A DNA stretch of 64,000 nt from Nocardia brasiliensis IFM 10847 (lineage in GTDB: Bacteria; Actinomycetota; Actinomycetes; Mycobacteriales; Mycobacteriaceae): positions 33,984 to 97,983 of the forward strand of contig NZ_BAUA01000196.1 of assembly GCF_000710915.1 (NCBI RefSeq), given 5' to 3'. The notes below the pieces were generated by a model, which had not been told where the DNA came from, did no database searches, and was given only the letters and a program-made list of their open reading frames with translations. Positions 53,270 to 61,916 of this stretch are shown here, one piece after another. The number at the start of each line of letters is the position of its first letter. Positions within the stretch are counted from its first letter, which is position 1. A program made the position numbers and the translations under genes.

Positions 53270-54358
53270 TCACGCGAACTTGCCCGGGTTCGCCGCGACT
53301 GCCCGGCGCAGGGTGGGGCGGGCGGCTCGGTAGGCGGTGACTACCGAGGCCAGCTCATGCGGGCTGGCGCCGTGCATGATCACCGAGTGACAGCCCAGGT
53401 CGAGTTCGCGCGAGATCTTCTGCACGCACTGCTCGGGGGAGCCGTATGCGGCCGAGGCGAGCCACTCGTCGGGAATGAGGGCATCGAACTGTTCGAGGAC
53501 CTCGACCGAGGCGGACGCGTCGATCGGGCCCGCCGCCGCCGCGTCGAGGTAGAGCTGGGTGCCGCGGATTCGCTCCCAGATCTGCGGATCCCAGCCGTTG
53601 GCGGTGATGAGCACGTCGGCGTAAGCCTGCAGATATGTCACCAAACGGCCGGTCCGTCTGCGCAATTGGTCCGCCGGGGAGAGCGCGTCGCTCGCGGTCG
53701 CCAGACACGACCAGATCCGGACGCTGTCCGGGTCCTTGCCCGCCCGTTCCGCGCCACGGCGCACCGCCGCAACGGATTTGGTGGTGGCCTCGTCGGAGAA
53801 GAAGGTGTGCAGCACCACGAAATCGCCGATCTCGCCGGCGAGTTCGAGCGTCTTGGGGCCGACGGCGACGAAGCCGATCGGCGGAGCCTCGTCGAGGCCG
53901 TTCTGGTGGTAGAGGACAGGCCAGGACCCGGCCGGGCCGTCGTGCCCGATGATGGTCTCGCCCGCCCAGAGTCGGCGCAGCAGTCCGACGAAGTCCCGCA
54001 ACTGGGCCTCGGTCACCGCGGGCAGGCCGATCGCTTTCCAGTTCGCCGCCATGCCGCGGCCGAAGGCCATGGCGTAGCGGCCCTCGGTGATGGCCTGCAT
54101 GGTGGAGCCGATGGTGGCGGTGACCATCGGATGCCGGGTGTGGTGATTCGTGGCTGCCGCCGCGATCCCCAGATCGGTGGTGCACCCGGCGAGTCCGCCC
54201 GAGAGCACCGCGGAGTCCTTGACCGTCATCCGCTCACCGATCATGCACGAGCCCAGGCCCAATTCCTCTGCCGCGCGGGCTTCCGGGAACAGGACCCGGG
54301 CATCGGCGGGATGCCGGGTGATGCAGTAGTACGCCAATTCATTGAGTTGTTCGATCAC
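53270..54358 (-). CDS. LLM-class (probably F420-dependent) oxidoreductase
   Basis: A 362-residue luciferase-like monooxygenase-fold protein (PEARAAEELGLGSCMIGERM; AAATNHHTRHPMVTATIGST; RYAMAFGRGMAANWK). The layout matches the large actinobacterial LLM group that uses F420 or flavin. It is co-oriented with the phosphotransferase gene 39 bp upstream. Substrate unknown; cofactor cannot be decided by eye. Confidence 0.8.
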   Translation of the reverse strand: MIEQLNELAYYCITRHPADARVLFPEARAAEELGLGSCMIGERMTVKDSAVLSGGLAGCTTDLGIAAAATNHHTRHPMVTATIGSTMQAITEGRYAMAFGRGMAANWKAIGLPAVTEAQLRDFVGLLRRLWAGETIIGHDGPAGSWPVLYHQNGLDEAPPIGFVAVGPKTLELAGEIGDFVVLHTFFSDEATTKSVAAVRRGAERAGKDPDSVRIWSCLATASDALSPADQLRRRTGRLVTYLQAYADVLITANGWDPQIWERIRGTQLYLDAAAAGPIDASASVEVLEQFDALIPDEWLASAAYGSPEQCVQKISRELDLGCHSVIMHGASPHELASVVTAYRAARPTLRRAVAANPGKFA

Positions 54359-54397
54359 GAGAGTGCGCTCCCCAGCAGGATTGTCGTGCGGCGGTGC

Positions 54398-55531
54398 TCA
54401 GGCGCCGAGTTCGGCGAGCAGTTCTTCGACCAGCGAGCGATGATGCAGCAGCGACTCGATGTCGTCGGGCCGCGCCATCTCGCCGAAATGGATCTGCCGA
54501 CCGCCCGAACGCAGAAAGACGACGCAGTAGTTGAGCGCGGCGAACAGCGTGTACCAGGTGAGATCGCCGAGCGGCCGGCCCGCGCACGCGGCGTAGGTCG
54601 CCACGACGTCGGCTTCGCGGAAGAAGTCCGGCATGCCCGGGAGGCCGAAAGTCTGCGCGATCGTCTGAAAGACACGGTGCGCGAACACGAGCCAGGCCAC
54701 ATCGAGTTCGCGGGGACCGATCGTCGCCAGTTCCCAGTCGAGCACCGCGGCGGGCACGAAATCCCGGTAGAGGCAGTTGCCGATGCGCGCGTCGCCCCAG
54801 GACAGCACGTCGTCGCCGGGCGTGGTCTCGGGAAGGTTCGCGGTGAGCCACACCAGGATTCGCTCGACCAGTGGCGACGGTCCGGTGTCGCGCGCCGCGA
54901 ACTCATACCACCCGCGAGCGCGGTTCAGGGTGCGCTCGAGCGAGCTGGTGCCCGGCTGTGCAGGGGTGAGGAAGCCGAAGACGGTGCGCGCGTCGGGAAT
55001 GGCGTGCAGCGCGGCGAGCGCCTCGATCGTGCTGTGCTGCAGTCGGTGCTGCTGTTCGGGGCTCGCGTCGAACAGCCAGTTGCCGCCGAAGGTGTAGGGC
55101 ATGACGTCCGGGGGCACCACACCGTCCACGCGATCCATCAGCAGGAAGGGCGTGCCCAGTACCGCACCGGTCGCCTCGATGAAGCGCACCCGCGGCACCG
55201 GCACATCGCTCGTCTCGGCGACCAGGCGCATGGCGTCGAACTGGGCTTGCAGATCGTAGTGCTCCAGGATGGGGAAATCGCCCGGGGTGGGCACCATCCG
55301 GCCGATCAAGTCGACGGTTCGCGGGGCACCGGCTTCGGTCCAGATCGCGTTGAGTACCAGGGTTTCTGCCGACATGCCGTTGCTGTCGATGCCGGAGCGC
55401 AGGGTGAGTCGCGGCCCGGCCGCCTCGGGCAGTTGGGTGGCCAGCCATTCGGTGAGGCGCGGGATCAGCGCGCTGGTGTCGCGGCTGCTGCGTTGCAGCC
55501 GCATGCCCGATTCGGGCTGGGATGAAGACAT
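54398..55531 (-). CDS. APH-like phosphotransferase
   Basis: A 377-residue aminoglycoside-phosphotransferase-fold protein. The catalytic loop is LSWGDARIGNCLYRD (WGD in place of HGD) and the metal-binding motif is AVLDWELATIGPRELDVAWL. The WGDxRxGN variant is common in mycobacterial/nocardial paralogues, often next to acyl-CoA or LLM genes; they are not proven aminoglycoside kinases. ATG 55531 has CAGGAG upstream. Confidence 0.82.
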   Translation of the reverse strand: MSSSQPESGMRLQRSSRDTSALIPRLTEWLATQLPEAAGPRLTLRSGIDSNGMSAETLVLNAIWTEAGAPRTVDLIGRMVPTPGDFPILEHYDLQAQFDAMRLVAETSDVPVPRVRFIEATGAVLGTPFLLMDRVDGVVPPDVMPYTFGGNWLFDASPEQQHRLQHSTIEALAALHAIPDARTVFGFLTPAQPGTSSLERTLNRARGWYEFAARDTGPSPLVERILVWLTANLPETTPGDDVLSWGDARIGNCLYRDFVPAAVLDWELATIGPRELDVAWLVFAHRVFQTIAQTFGLPGMPDFFREADVVATYAACAGRPLGDLTWYTLFAALNYCVVFLRSGGRQIHFGEMARPDDIESLLHHRSLVEELLAELGA

Positions 55532-55802
55532 CGACCACTCCTGACAAGGTTGCGAAGCTGCGGTAACCATCGGCCGCGCCGTTTCGGGGTGTCAACAGGT
55601 GTTCTCGATGAGCGGGAGTGGGTGTGGACGGCTCGCCGTGCCGGGGACAGGGGTCAACGGCTAGTGTCGGGGCCGGGATTGGTTCTGCTCGAAAGATGGT
55701 CTGCGTGAACAGCGTTGTCAGCGTGTCGGCCCGCCGGGTCGAAAGTGCCTGCCCGAGGGGCGGTTCGGTGGAGTGCTCGGTCGGTGGCCGAGGGGGTCAG
55801 GG

Positions 55803-57554
55803 GTGAGCGGTATCGGCAGGCGCCGGTTCATGGTCGGCGTCTCCGGCGCCGCCGGTGTGCTCGCCGCCGGATTCGGTGTCGCCGCAACCGCCGGGTCGCG
55901 TTCGCCCGCGCAGTCCGGCGACCACGAGGAAAAGACCGATACGCGTGCTGTTTCCAGTCCCGAGCTGAGCACCTTCTTCGCGACGGCCATGGTGGGCAAC
56001 GCCGTCGAGGTCGACAGCGAAAGCGACGGCGATCTGTGGGTGAGTTGCTGGGCCGACGACGACAACCTCTATTCGGTCAACGGTGACGGCAGCGGGTTCG
56101 CGGACGGGCCGCGGCACGACATCGTGGTCAACCGGATCAGCGGAGATCCCAAGAGCGGGTTCACCGGTGAGGTGCTGGCGGTCGCCGACGAGGTCGGCGC
56201 GATCTGGGGCGATCCCGCGCACTACAACCGGAAGCCGACCGGGATCGTCTGCGTGGACGGGCGGCTCTATCTCGCGATCCAGGATCTACGGCTGGGGCCA
56301 GGGGATATCGCGTTCAACGACGCGCCGGACGCCAGTGTTTCGTGGTCGGACGATCACGGGCGGACCTGGCACCGGACCCAGCAGCCGATGTTCACCGGCG
56401 GGGTCTTCACCACCGTCTTCTTTCTCGACTTCGGACGTGACTCCGGCGATGCCGCAACGGCATTGGGCGCGGAGGCGGCCCGCTACGTCTATGCGTACGG
56501 CTTGGACGGCAATTGGCGCGGATCGTTCACCGCGACGGTGGCCGACCCGTTCGACCTGTATCTGGCGCGTGCGCCGAAAGAGGCCGTCGAGCAACGCAAC
56601 CGCTGGGAGTTCTTCGCCGGTCTCGACGGTGACAAACCGCGGTGGAGCAAACAGCTGACCGACCGGCGCGCGGTGCTGCGGGACACCCGGCGGCAGTATC
56701 CGACTCTGCGCAACTACCGGGAGTGGCCGCACAACCTCTCGGTGATCTCGCAGGGCGGGGTGGTGTACGTCAAACCGCTGAAACGGTATCTGTACACCTC
56801 CTGGACCGAGTACACCTACGAGTTCTACGAAGCGCCCACGCCGTGGGGCCCTTGGAAGCTGTTCCTCACCAAGGACTTCGGCGGCTATCCGTGGTTCGGC
56901 CGGGGCCCCGGCTGCCCCGGTCCGAAGAACGGCGGTTACGCCACCACCATCCCGTCGAAGTTCATCGCGGCCGACGGGACGTCGATGTGGGTGCAGTCGA
57001 ACTGGTGGGTGGGCAGCGCGGGCGGCGATACCGCCTACAGCTTCAACCTCCGCAAGATGACGTTGCTGCCGTACCGCGCACAGGCGCCGGCGAATCAGCC
57101 CGACCCGCGCGACAACCTGGCCTACACCGGCGCCGCGGTCACGCCCATCGAGAAATCCGCGCACTTCGGCCACACCGAGTACTACAACGACGGTGATTTC
57201 ACCAAGAGCGAGAACAGCTTCGACCAGGAGAACAAGGACCTCGACTTCTGGGGTTTCACCTGGTCCGAGCCGTACCTGATGAACCAGGTGGTCTACACGA
57301 CCGGTGAGATGTTCGACGACGGCGGCTGGTTCGCCGCAGGCCTGCGCGTCCAGGTGCGCCAGGACTTCCGCTGGATCGACGTCCAGAACACCAAGATCGA
57401 GCCCCGCTACCCGTACACCGCCTCGACCGGTGCCTTCACGACCTACACCTTCAACTTCGCGACCACCTCCGGCGACGGCATCCGCATCATCGGAAAACCA
57501 GGCGGCAGCGCCTATTTCACCTCGATCGCAGAACTCGAGGTCTACTACCGGTAG
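55803..57554 (+). CDS. Secreted DUF4185 (GH183-type endo-D-arabinanase candidate) protein
   Basis: A 583-residue Tat-exported protein: GRRRFMVGVSGAAGVLAAGF. The body is a five-bladed-propeller-like DUF4185 region with YNRKPTGIVCVDGRLYLAIQ, ASVSWSDDHGRTWHRTQQPM, NYREWPHNLSVISQGGVVYV and SWTEYTYEFYEAPTPWGPWK. A C-terminal beta-sandwich (about 455-583) resembles a discoidin/carbohydrate-binding module. DUF4185 members in mycobacteria were shown to cleave D-arabinan (family GH183). GTG 55803 places the Tat motif at the very N-terminus. I see nothing certain in the 271-bp region before it. Activity here is inferred. Confidence 0.75.
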   Translation: MSGIGRRRFMVGVSGAAGVLAAGFGVAATAGSRSPAQSGDHEEKTDTRAVSSPELSTFFATAMVGNAVEVDSESDGDLWVSCWADDDNLYSVNGDGSGFADGPRHDIVVNRISGDPKSGFTGEVLAVADEVGAIWGDPAHYNRKPTGIVCVDGRLYLAIQDLRLGPGDIAFNDAPDASVSWSDDHGRTWHRTQQPMFTGGVFTTVFFLDFGRDSGDAATALGAEAARYVYAYGLDGNWRGSFTATVADPFDLYLARAPKEAVEQRNRWEFFAGLDGDKPRWSKQLTDRRAVLRDTRRQYPTLRNYREWPHNLSVISQGGVVYVKPLKRYLYTSWTEYTYEFYEAPTPWGPWKLFLTKDFGGYPWFGRGPGCPGPKNGGYATTIPSKFIAADGTSMWVQSNWWVGSAGGDTAYSFNLRKMTLLPYRAQAPANQPDPRDNLAYTGAAVTPIEKSAHFGHTEYYNDGDFTKSENSFDQENKDLDFWGFTWSEPYLMNQVVYTTGEMFDDGGWFAAGLRVQVRQDFRWIDVQNTKIEPRYPYTASTGAFTTYTFNFATTSGDGIRIIGKPGGSAYFTSIAELEVYYR

Positions 57555-57564
57555 CGTCGGCCAC

Positions 57565-57840
57565 TCACCTCGCGGCCAGCTGGAACAATTCGACGAGGTT
57601 GCCTGCGGGGTCCTGCACGAGGACCTGGCGGCCGCCGGGCACGGGCGTCTCGCCGTCCGGCATCGGACGCGCGCCCGAACTGGTGGGGCCGGACAGCAGT
57701 AGCCGCAGCGCGCCACGGATGACGTCGGTGAAAGCGGGGGCGGCATCGTGGTTGACGGTGAAGCCCAAGTGGGTGGTGTAGAACTCGGTGGCCGCGGCTA
57801 CGTCGTCGACGATGTAGCGGACACTGGCAAGGGTGGTCAT
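57565..57840 (-). CDS. Short VOC/glyoxalase-fold protein, probable internal deletion
   Basis: A 91-residue protein: VRYIVDDVAAATEFYTTHLG, ALRLLLSGPTSSGARPMPDG, then directly PGGRQVLVQDPAGNLVELFQ. Typical relatives are about 120-130 residues and have a further beta-alpha-beta stretch (xxLxVxDLDAxxxRLRxAG) between the last two segments; here it is missing. ATG 57840 overlaps the ArsR-ArsC stop (ATGA), so the two are co-translated. It may be a naturally reduced VOC protein or a decaying one. Confidence 0.75.
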   Translation of the reverse strand: MTTLASVRYIVDDVAAATEFYTTHLGFTVNHDAAPAFTDVIRGALRLLLSGPTSSGARPMPDGETPVPGGRQVLVQDPAGNLVELFQLAAR

Positions 57841-58580
57841 GCTGGTTCCTCGGGATGGGGGGCGAGGGTGGGCAGTAGGTAGCGGATGCGGGTGTCGAGT
57901 TCGGTGGTGATGCGGCGGAATTCGAGGTAGTCGGCCGTCGCGGGGTCGGCGGTGCTCCAGTGCGTGCTGGTGGTCGCGGGAATGTTGTGCGGGTACTCGC
58001 GAACCTTGTCGCACAGCGTGATGACGTGGTCGAAATGCCTGCCCGCCACGGTGGTCAGGGATCTGGGCCGCGGCTCCACGGTGTCGATGCGGTAGTCCTC
58101 GTGCAGGATTCGTCTCGTGTAGGGATGGAACTCGGGCTTGGGATGGCTGCCCGCGGACGCGATCCGCACTCGTCTGTCGCAGTGGCGGCGCAACAGAGCG
58201 GCGGCGATGGGCGAGCGGGCACTGTTGCCGGTGCAGAGGAACAGCACCGACCCCGCTGTGGGCTCATGGCCGGTCGCTGACGTCGCCAGTGCGGGATGCA
58301 GTGCGGCGGCCGCCGCGCCGAATGCGGCGGCGCACCGGGACAGGTCGAGCCGGTAATACGTGTCGCGCCCGTCGAAAGTGCTGCGACGCGTGCCCACGAA
58401 CCCGGCCGAGCGCAACTGCCGCAGGTGATACGACACCAGATTCTGTGGTTCTCCGACGAGGTCGACGAGCTCGCGGACTCGATGGTCCCCTCGAGCGAGC
58501 GCGGTCAACAGCGCCCAGCGCAAGGGATGAGCGGCGGTGCGGAACAGCGCCGGAAGCTCCGGTCGCTCGAGCGACCTCAT
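57837..58580 (-). CDS. ArsR-type regulator fused to low-molecular-weight arsenate reductase
   Basis: A 247-residue fusion. Residues about 5-85 are an ArsR winged HTH (EPQNLVSYHLRQLRSAGFVG). Residues about 112-240 are an LMW-PTP/ArsC domain with the P-loop VLFLCTGNSARSPIAAALL (Cys116). The expected metal-sensing Cys pair of classical ArsR is not evident in the HTH domain. ATG 58580 is chosen; upstream in-frame ATGs at 58595 and 58613 lie within the operator. Fusions of this kind occur in actinobacteria. An arsenic function is suggested but a phosphatase role is possible. Confidence 0.85.
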   Translation of the reverse strand: MRSLERPELPALFRTAAHPLRWALLTALARGDHRVRELVDLVGEPQNLVSYHLRQLRSAGFVGTRRSTFDGRDTYYRLDLSRCAAAFGAAAAALHPALATSATGHEPTAGSVLFLCTGNSARSPIAAALLRRHCDRRVRIASAGSHPKPEFHPYTRRILHEDYRIDTVEPRPRSLTTVAGRHFDHVITLCDKVREYPHNIPATTSTHWSTADPATADYLEFRRITTELDTRIRYLLPTLAPHPEEPA

Positions 58581-58592
58581 GGTTATAGAATA

Positions 58593-58610
58593 CATCAAAC
58601 CAAATTGATG
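58593..58610. promoter_or_regulatory. ArsR-type operator CATCAA-N6-TTGATG
   Basis: CATCAA (58593-58598), ACCAAA, TTGATG (58605-58610): matches the ATCAA-N6-TTGAT form of ArsR/SmtB operators. It lies just upstream of the ArsR-ArsC start and 49 bp before the divergent APC gene, so it may control both. Confidence 0.65.
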
Positions 58611-58659
58611 CATCCACCGCCCGCCGACCCGCGATCGCCAACCGGCGAGAGGAGGCTTC

Positions 58660-59952
58660 ATGGCCGAAAACGCCTCGGCTGAAACAGGTTCGGCGCAGCG
58701 ACTGGCGCGCCGCCTCGGGCTCGGGGATGCGATCGTGATCGGGCTCGGGGCGATGATCGGTGCGGGTATCTTCGGTGCGCTGGGTCCGGCGGCGCGGGCC
58801 GGGGGAGCGGGGATGCTGATCGGGCTCGCGGTCGCGGCGGTGGTCGCCTTCTGCAACGCGATTTCTTCGGCGCGGCTGGCTGTTCGGTATCCGGCGTCCG
58901 GGGGGACGTACGTGTACGGGCGGGAGCGGTTGGGGCCGTTCTGGGGTTACCTCGCGGGCTGGAGTTTCGTGGTGGGCAAGTCTGCATCCTGTGCGGCGAT
59001 GGCACTGACTGCCGGAATCTACCTGTGGCCCGCGCACGCCCATGCGGTCGCGGTCGTCGCGGTGGCGACGCTGACCGCGGTCAACTATCGCGGTGTGCGG
59101 AAATCGGCGTTGCTGACCCGGGTCATCGTGGTCGTGGTGCTGCTCGTGCTCGCGGTGGTGGTCGTCACCGCTTTCGGTTCGAACCGAATAGATTGGCAGC
59201 GAATGCAGTTCGGCGGTGCGCTCACCGCTACGGGTGTGCTGCAAGCGGCCGGTCTGCTCTTCTTCGCCTTCGCCGGGTACGCGCGCATCGCCACGCTCGG
59301 TGAGGAGGTCCGTGACCCGGCCCGCACGATTCCGCGCGCGATACCGCTGGCGCTCGGCTGCACGCTCGTCGTGTACGCGTCGGTCGCGGTGGCCGCGCTG
59401 GGCGTACTCGGGCCGGATCGGTTGGCGACGGCAGCGGCGCCGCTCATTGCACTGGTGCAGGCGGCGGGGGCCGGGTGGCTGGCCCCGGTGGTGCGCGCGG
59501 GCGCCGCCGTCGCGGCCTTGGGCGCACTGTTGGCGTTGATCCTCGGCGTCTCCCGCACCACCTTGGCCATGGCTCGCGACCACCACCTGCCGCGCTCCCT
59601 TGCCGTCGTGCACCCGCGATTCGGGGTTCCGCATCGCGCCGAGGTGGTGGTCGGCGTGCTCGTCGCGGTGTCCGCCGCCACCGCCGATCTGCGCGCCGTG
59701 ATCGGGTTCTCCTCCTTCGGCGTGCTGCTCTACTACGCCATCGCGAATGTGTCGGCCTGGACCCTGTCCCGCGACGAAAACCGGCCACCCCGAGTGATTC
59801 CCGCGACGGGGTTGCTCGGCTGTCTGGTCTTGGCGGGCACCTTGCCGGCCGAGTCCATCGTCACCGGGGCGGGCGTCATCGCCGCGGGCGCGATCCTCTA
59901 CCTCGTCCGCTTGCTGCGCAATAGGTCGCTCAATCGGGATAGAGATGAGTGA
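58660..59952 (+). CDS. APC-family permease
   Basis: A 430-residue APC transporter with about 12 segments: GLGDAIVIGLGAMIGAGIFG, RLAVRYPASGGTYVYGRERL and FFAFAGYARIATLGEEVRDP. Strong GAGAGGAGG before ATG 58660. It probably imports amino acids or related compounds. Divergent from ArsR-ArsC across an ArsR-like site; a link to thiol or cysteine supply is possible but speculative. Its 3' end overlaps the convergent DUF488 gene by 23 bp. Confidence 0.87.
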   Translation: MAENASAETGSAQRLARRLGLGDAIVIGLGAMIGAGIFGALGPAARAGGAGMLIGLAVAAVVAFCNAISSARLAVRYPASGGTYVYGRERLGPFWGYLAGWSFVVGKSASCAAMALTAGIYLWPAHAHAVAVVAVATLTAVNYRGVRKSALLTRVIVVVVLLVLAVVVVTAFGSNRIDWQRMQFGGALTATGVLQAAGLLFFAFAGYARIATLGEEVRDPARTIPRAIPLALGCTLVVYASVAVAALGVLGPDRLATAAAPLIALVQAAGAGWLAPVVRAGAAVAALGALLALILGVSRTTLAMARDHHLPRSLAVVHPRFGVPHRAEVVVGVLVAVSAATADLRAVIGFSSFGVLLYYAIANVSAWTLSRDENRPPRVIPATGLLGCLVLAGTLPAESIVTGAGVIAAGAILYLVRLLRNRSLNRDRDE

Positions 59953-60415
59953 CCGGGAGTCGGTGGTCGGTGTGCAGGCGGGCGGCCACGAGTGCGCGAT
60001 GGCAGGCCTGCGGATCGTGTTCGACGCAGAACAGCGCCGTCGTGCGGTCGCTCGGGAGGTCTGCCACGAGGGCGGCGAGGTCGAACGGGTCGAGTATCTC
60101 CCGGGTGTAGCGCGCGGAGTACTCGGCTGCCAACCGCACGCGGTTACGCTTGCCGACGCCCGTCAGATCGTCTGCGCGGTATTGGAGTTCGCGTAGTTCG
60201 GTCGTCGGTGCCAGCCCTTTGACGTGGCGGTACTCGATGCCCGCCGTGGCGAGCGCGTGCTGCAGGCGGGCCGAGTTCGCCCAGGCGTACTCCGGCCCGC
60301 GGACACCGCGGCGCTGGCGCAGGTCGAGCAGTAGTCCGACGCCCTCGTCGGTGAGCGCCGCGAGGAAAGTCTCGACGGTGCCGCCGTAGACGCCGATCGT
60401 CGCTATGTGTTTCAT
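59930..60415 (-). CDS. DUF488 family protein
   Basis: A 161-residue DUF488 protein: MKHIATIGVYGGTVETFLAA, VGLLLDLRQRRGVRGPEYAW and the C-terminal cysteine motif ALFCVEHDPQACHRALVA. Function of the family is not established. ATG 60415 begins exactly at the conserved region; the 30 extra residues from 60505 are rejected. Confidence 0.85.
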   Translation of the reverse strand: MKHIATIGVYGGTVETFLAALTDEGVGLLLDLRQRRGVRGPEYAWANSARLQHALATAGIEYRHVKGLAPTTELRELQYRADDLTGVGKRNRVRLAAEYSARYTREILDPFDLAALVADLPSDRTTALFCVEHDPQACHRALVAARLHTDHRLPVTHLYPD

Positions 60416-60471
60416 CGCAGCCTTTCGACGGCGGCGGTGGGCACGGTCGTTCCGGCCCACCGCCGTGGTGC

Positions 60472-60825
60472 TTACGGGAGCAGAGTCGGCTGGTCCACGG
60501 CCCACAACCAGGACCCGTCCGGCTGGCGGCGCGCGACCTCGGCGGCGATCTCGCCGGTGGTCAGGGTGGTCGTCGTCAGTGCCAGATCGCCGCTCACCAG
60601 TGCCGGGTGCTGCCTGCCCGGGGAGAGTACCGGCGCGGCGGCCACGAACTGCTCGTAGACCTTGCGGATCTCCGCGTGTCCGGTCGCGAAGTGGCCCGGC
60701 GGGAATTCCAGTACCGCGTTCGGCTCGTACAGCGCCACCAGTCCGTCGACATCGCCCGCGTTGGCGCGCTCGATGAAGTATTTGCCCAGGTCGTTGGGCT
60801 CGGTGGCCACTTTGTTGTTCGTCAT
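60472..60825 (-). CDS. SnoaL-like (NTF2-fold) protein
   Basis: A 117-residue SnoaL-like protein (YFIERANAGDVDGLVALYEP; NAVLEFPPGHFATGHAEIRK; GSWLWAVDQPTLLP). Probably a small ligand-binding or isomerase-fold protein. Divergent from a WYL-type regulator with an inverted repeat between them, so likely under its control. Confidence 0.78.
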   Translation of the reverse strand: MTNNKVATEPNDLGKYFIERANAGDVDGLVALYEPNAVLEFPPGHFATGHAEIRKVYEQFVAAAPVLSPGRQHPALVSGDLALTTTTLTTGEIAAEVARRQPDGSWLWAVDQPTLLP

Positions 60826-60849
60826 ACCGACTACACTCTCAGCGAATCA

Positions 60850-60864
60850 CGACATCTTGTGTCG
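60850..60864. promoter_or_regulatory. CGACA/TGTCG inverted repeat between SnoaL and WYL genes
   Basis: CGACA-TCTTG-TGTCG lies in the 62-bp divergent region. Candidate operator for the adjacent WYL regulator; symmetry is the only evidence. Confidence 0.4.
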
Positions 60865-60887
60865 GGTATTTCTGCGAAGGTTCTTCT

Positions 60888-61880
60888 ATGCGTGCCGATC
60901 GGCTGGTCTCTCTGGTGCTGCTCCTGCGCCGGCACGGCAGGCTGTCCGCGACCGCGCTCGCCCGCGAACTGGAGGTCTCCACCCGGACCGTGCTGCGCGA
61001 TATCGAGGCACTGTCCGCGGCAGGCGTGCCCGTGTACGCCGAACGTGGCAGGCACGGTGGGTTCGCCTTGCTACCGGGCTTCCGAACCGAGCTCACCGGC
61101 CTGAACCACGACGAGGCGCTGGCCCTCCTGGTGGCCGGATCACGGCCTGGCGCACAGGCTTTCGGACTCGGCTCGGCACTCGCCTCGGCGATGCGCAAGG
61201 TGGTCGACGCGCTACCCGAGAGCCATCGGGTGACTGCGGCGGGTGCGGCCGAACGATTGCTGATCGATCCGGACACCGATCTCCTGTCGCGGCGTACGAC
61301 GCCGGAGGCGGTGCCCGATGCGGTGGTGCGGGAGGTCCGGCGGGCAGTGTTCGCCGGGCACAAGTTGCGCATCCACTACGCGGCGGTGGATCAAGAGCCG
61401 TCCTGGCGCACGGTGGACCCCATCGGCTTGGTCACCGTGCGCGATCAGGCCTACTTGCTGGCCACCCGGTCCGGCGCGGACCGCACCTACCGCCTGTCCC
61501 GGATCTTGGCCGCCGAGGAGTTGCCCGAGCCTGCGCGGCGACCGGACCGGGTCGATCTGGATCAGGCTTGGCAGGAACGCGGCACGCGGTTTCGCGCCGG
61601 CGGCGACCAGGTGACGGTGCGGGTCCGGGTACATCCCGCGCGGCGCGCGGAGTTGGTCGGCACCGCGCTGGCCGTGCACGCGGAGACCACGGACGCGGAC
61701 GACTGGTCGCGGCTGGAAGTGACCTTCCAGGACGCGAGACACGCCGAATGGGCGCTCTGGCAATCGGCAACGAACGCGGAAGTCCTCGCCCCCCAGTGGC
61801 TGCGCACCGTACTGCGCGACCGCGCAGCCGAACTGGCCGCCCGCTATGACAGCCCGCCGCTTGACCTCGACACAGGTTGA
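60888..61880 (+). CDS. YafY-type WYL-domain transcriptional regulator
   Basis: A 330-residue regulator: DeoR-like HTH (LSATALARELEVSTRTVLRD), then WYL domain (KLRIHYAAVDQEPSWRTVDP; DQAYLLATRSGADRTYRLSR) and a WCX-like C-terminus. Members control local stress or catabolic genes. Divergent from SnoaL and followed 37 bp later by an NmrA-like gene in the same direction. Confidence 0.88.
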   Translation: MRADRLVSLVLLLRRHGRLSATALARELEVSTRTVLRDIEALSAAGVPVYAERGRHGGFALLPGFRTELTGLNHDEALALLVAGSRPGAQAFGLGSALASAMRKVVDALPESHRVTAAGAAERLLIDPDTDLLSRRTTPEAVPDAVVREVRRAVFAGHKLRIHYAAVDQEPSWRTVDPIGLVTVRDQAYLLATRSGADRTYRLSRILAAEELPEPARRPDRVDLDQAWQERGTRFRAGGDQVTVRVRVHPARRAELVGTALAVHAETTDADDWSRLEVTFQDARHAEWALWQSATNAEVLAPQWLRTVLRDRAAELAARYDSPPLDLDTG

Positions 61881-61916
61881 GCTTTTAGCGTCGAATCCGA
61901 CGATAGGAGTTCGACA

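Noticed and set aside
53357..55525. 722-codon open frame on the plus strand
   Set aside because: Antisense to the LLM oxidoreductase and phosphotransferase genes, both with clear motifs; composition is that of a reverse-strand shadow.
54398..55531. Calling the phosphotransferase an aminoglycoside resistance gene
   Set aside because: The WGDxRxGN loop is typical of widespread housekeeping paralogues in mycobacteria and nocardiae.
55618..55806. 62-codon small ORF before the DUF4185 gene
   Set aside because: No ribosome site, no domain and low-complexity composition; the region looks non-coding.
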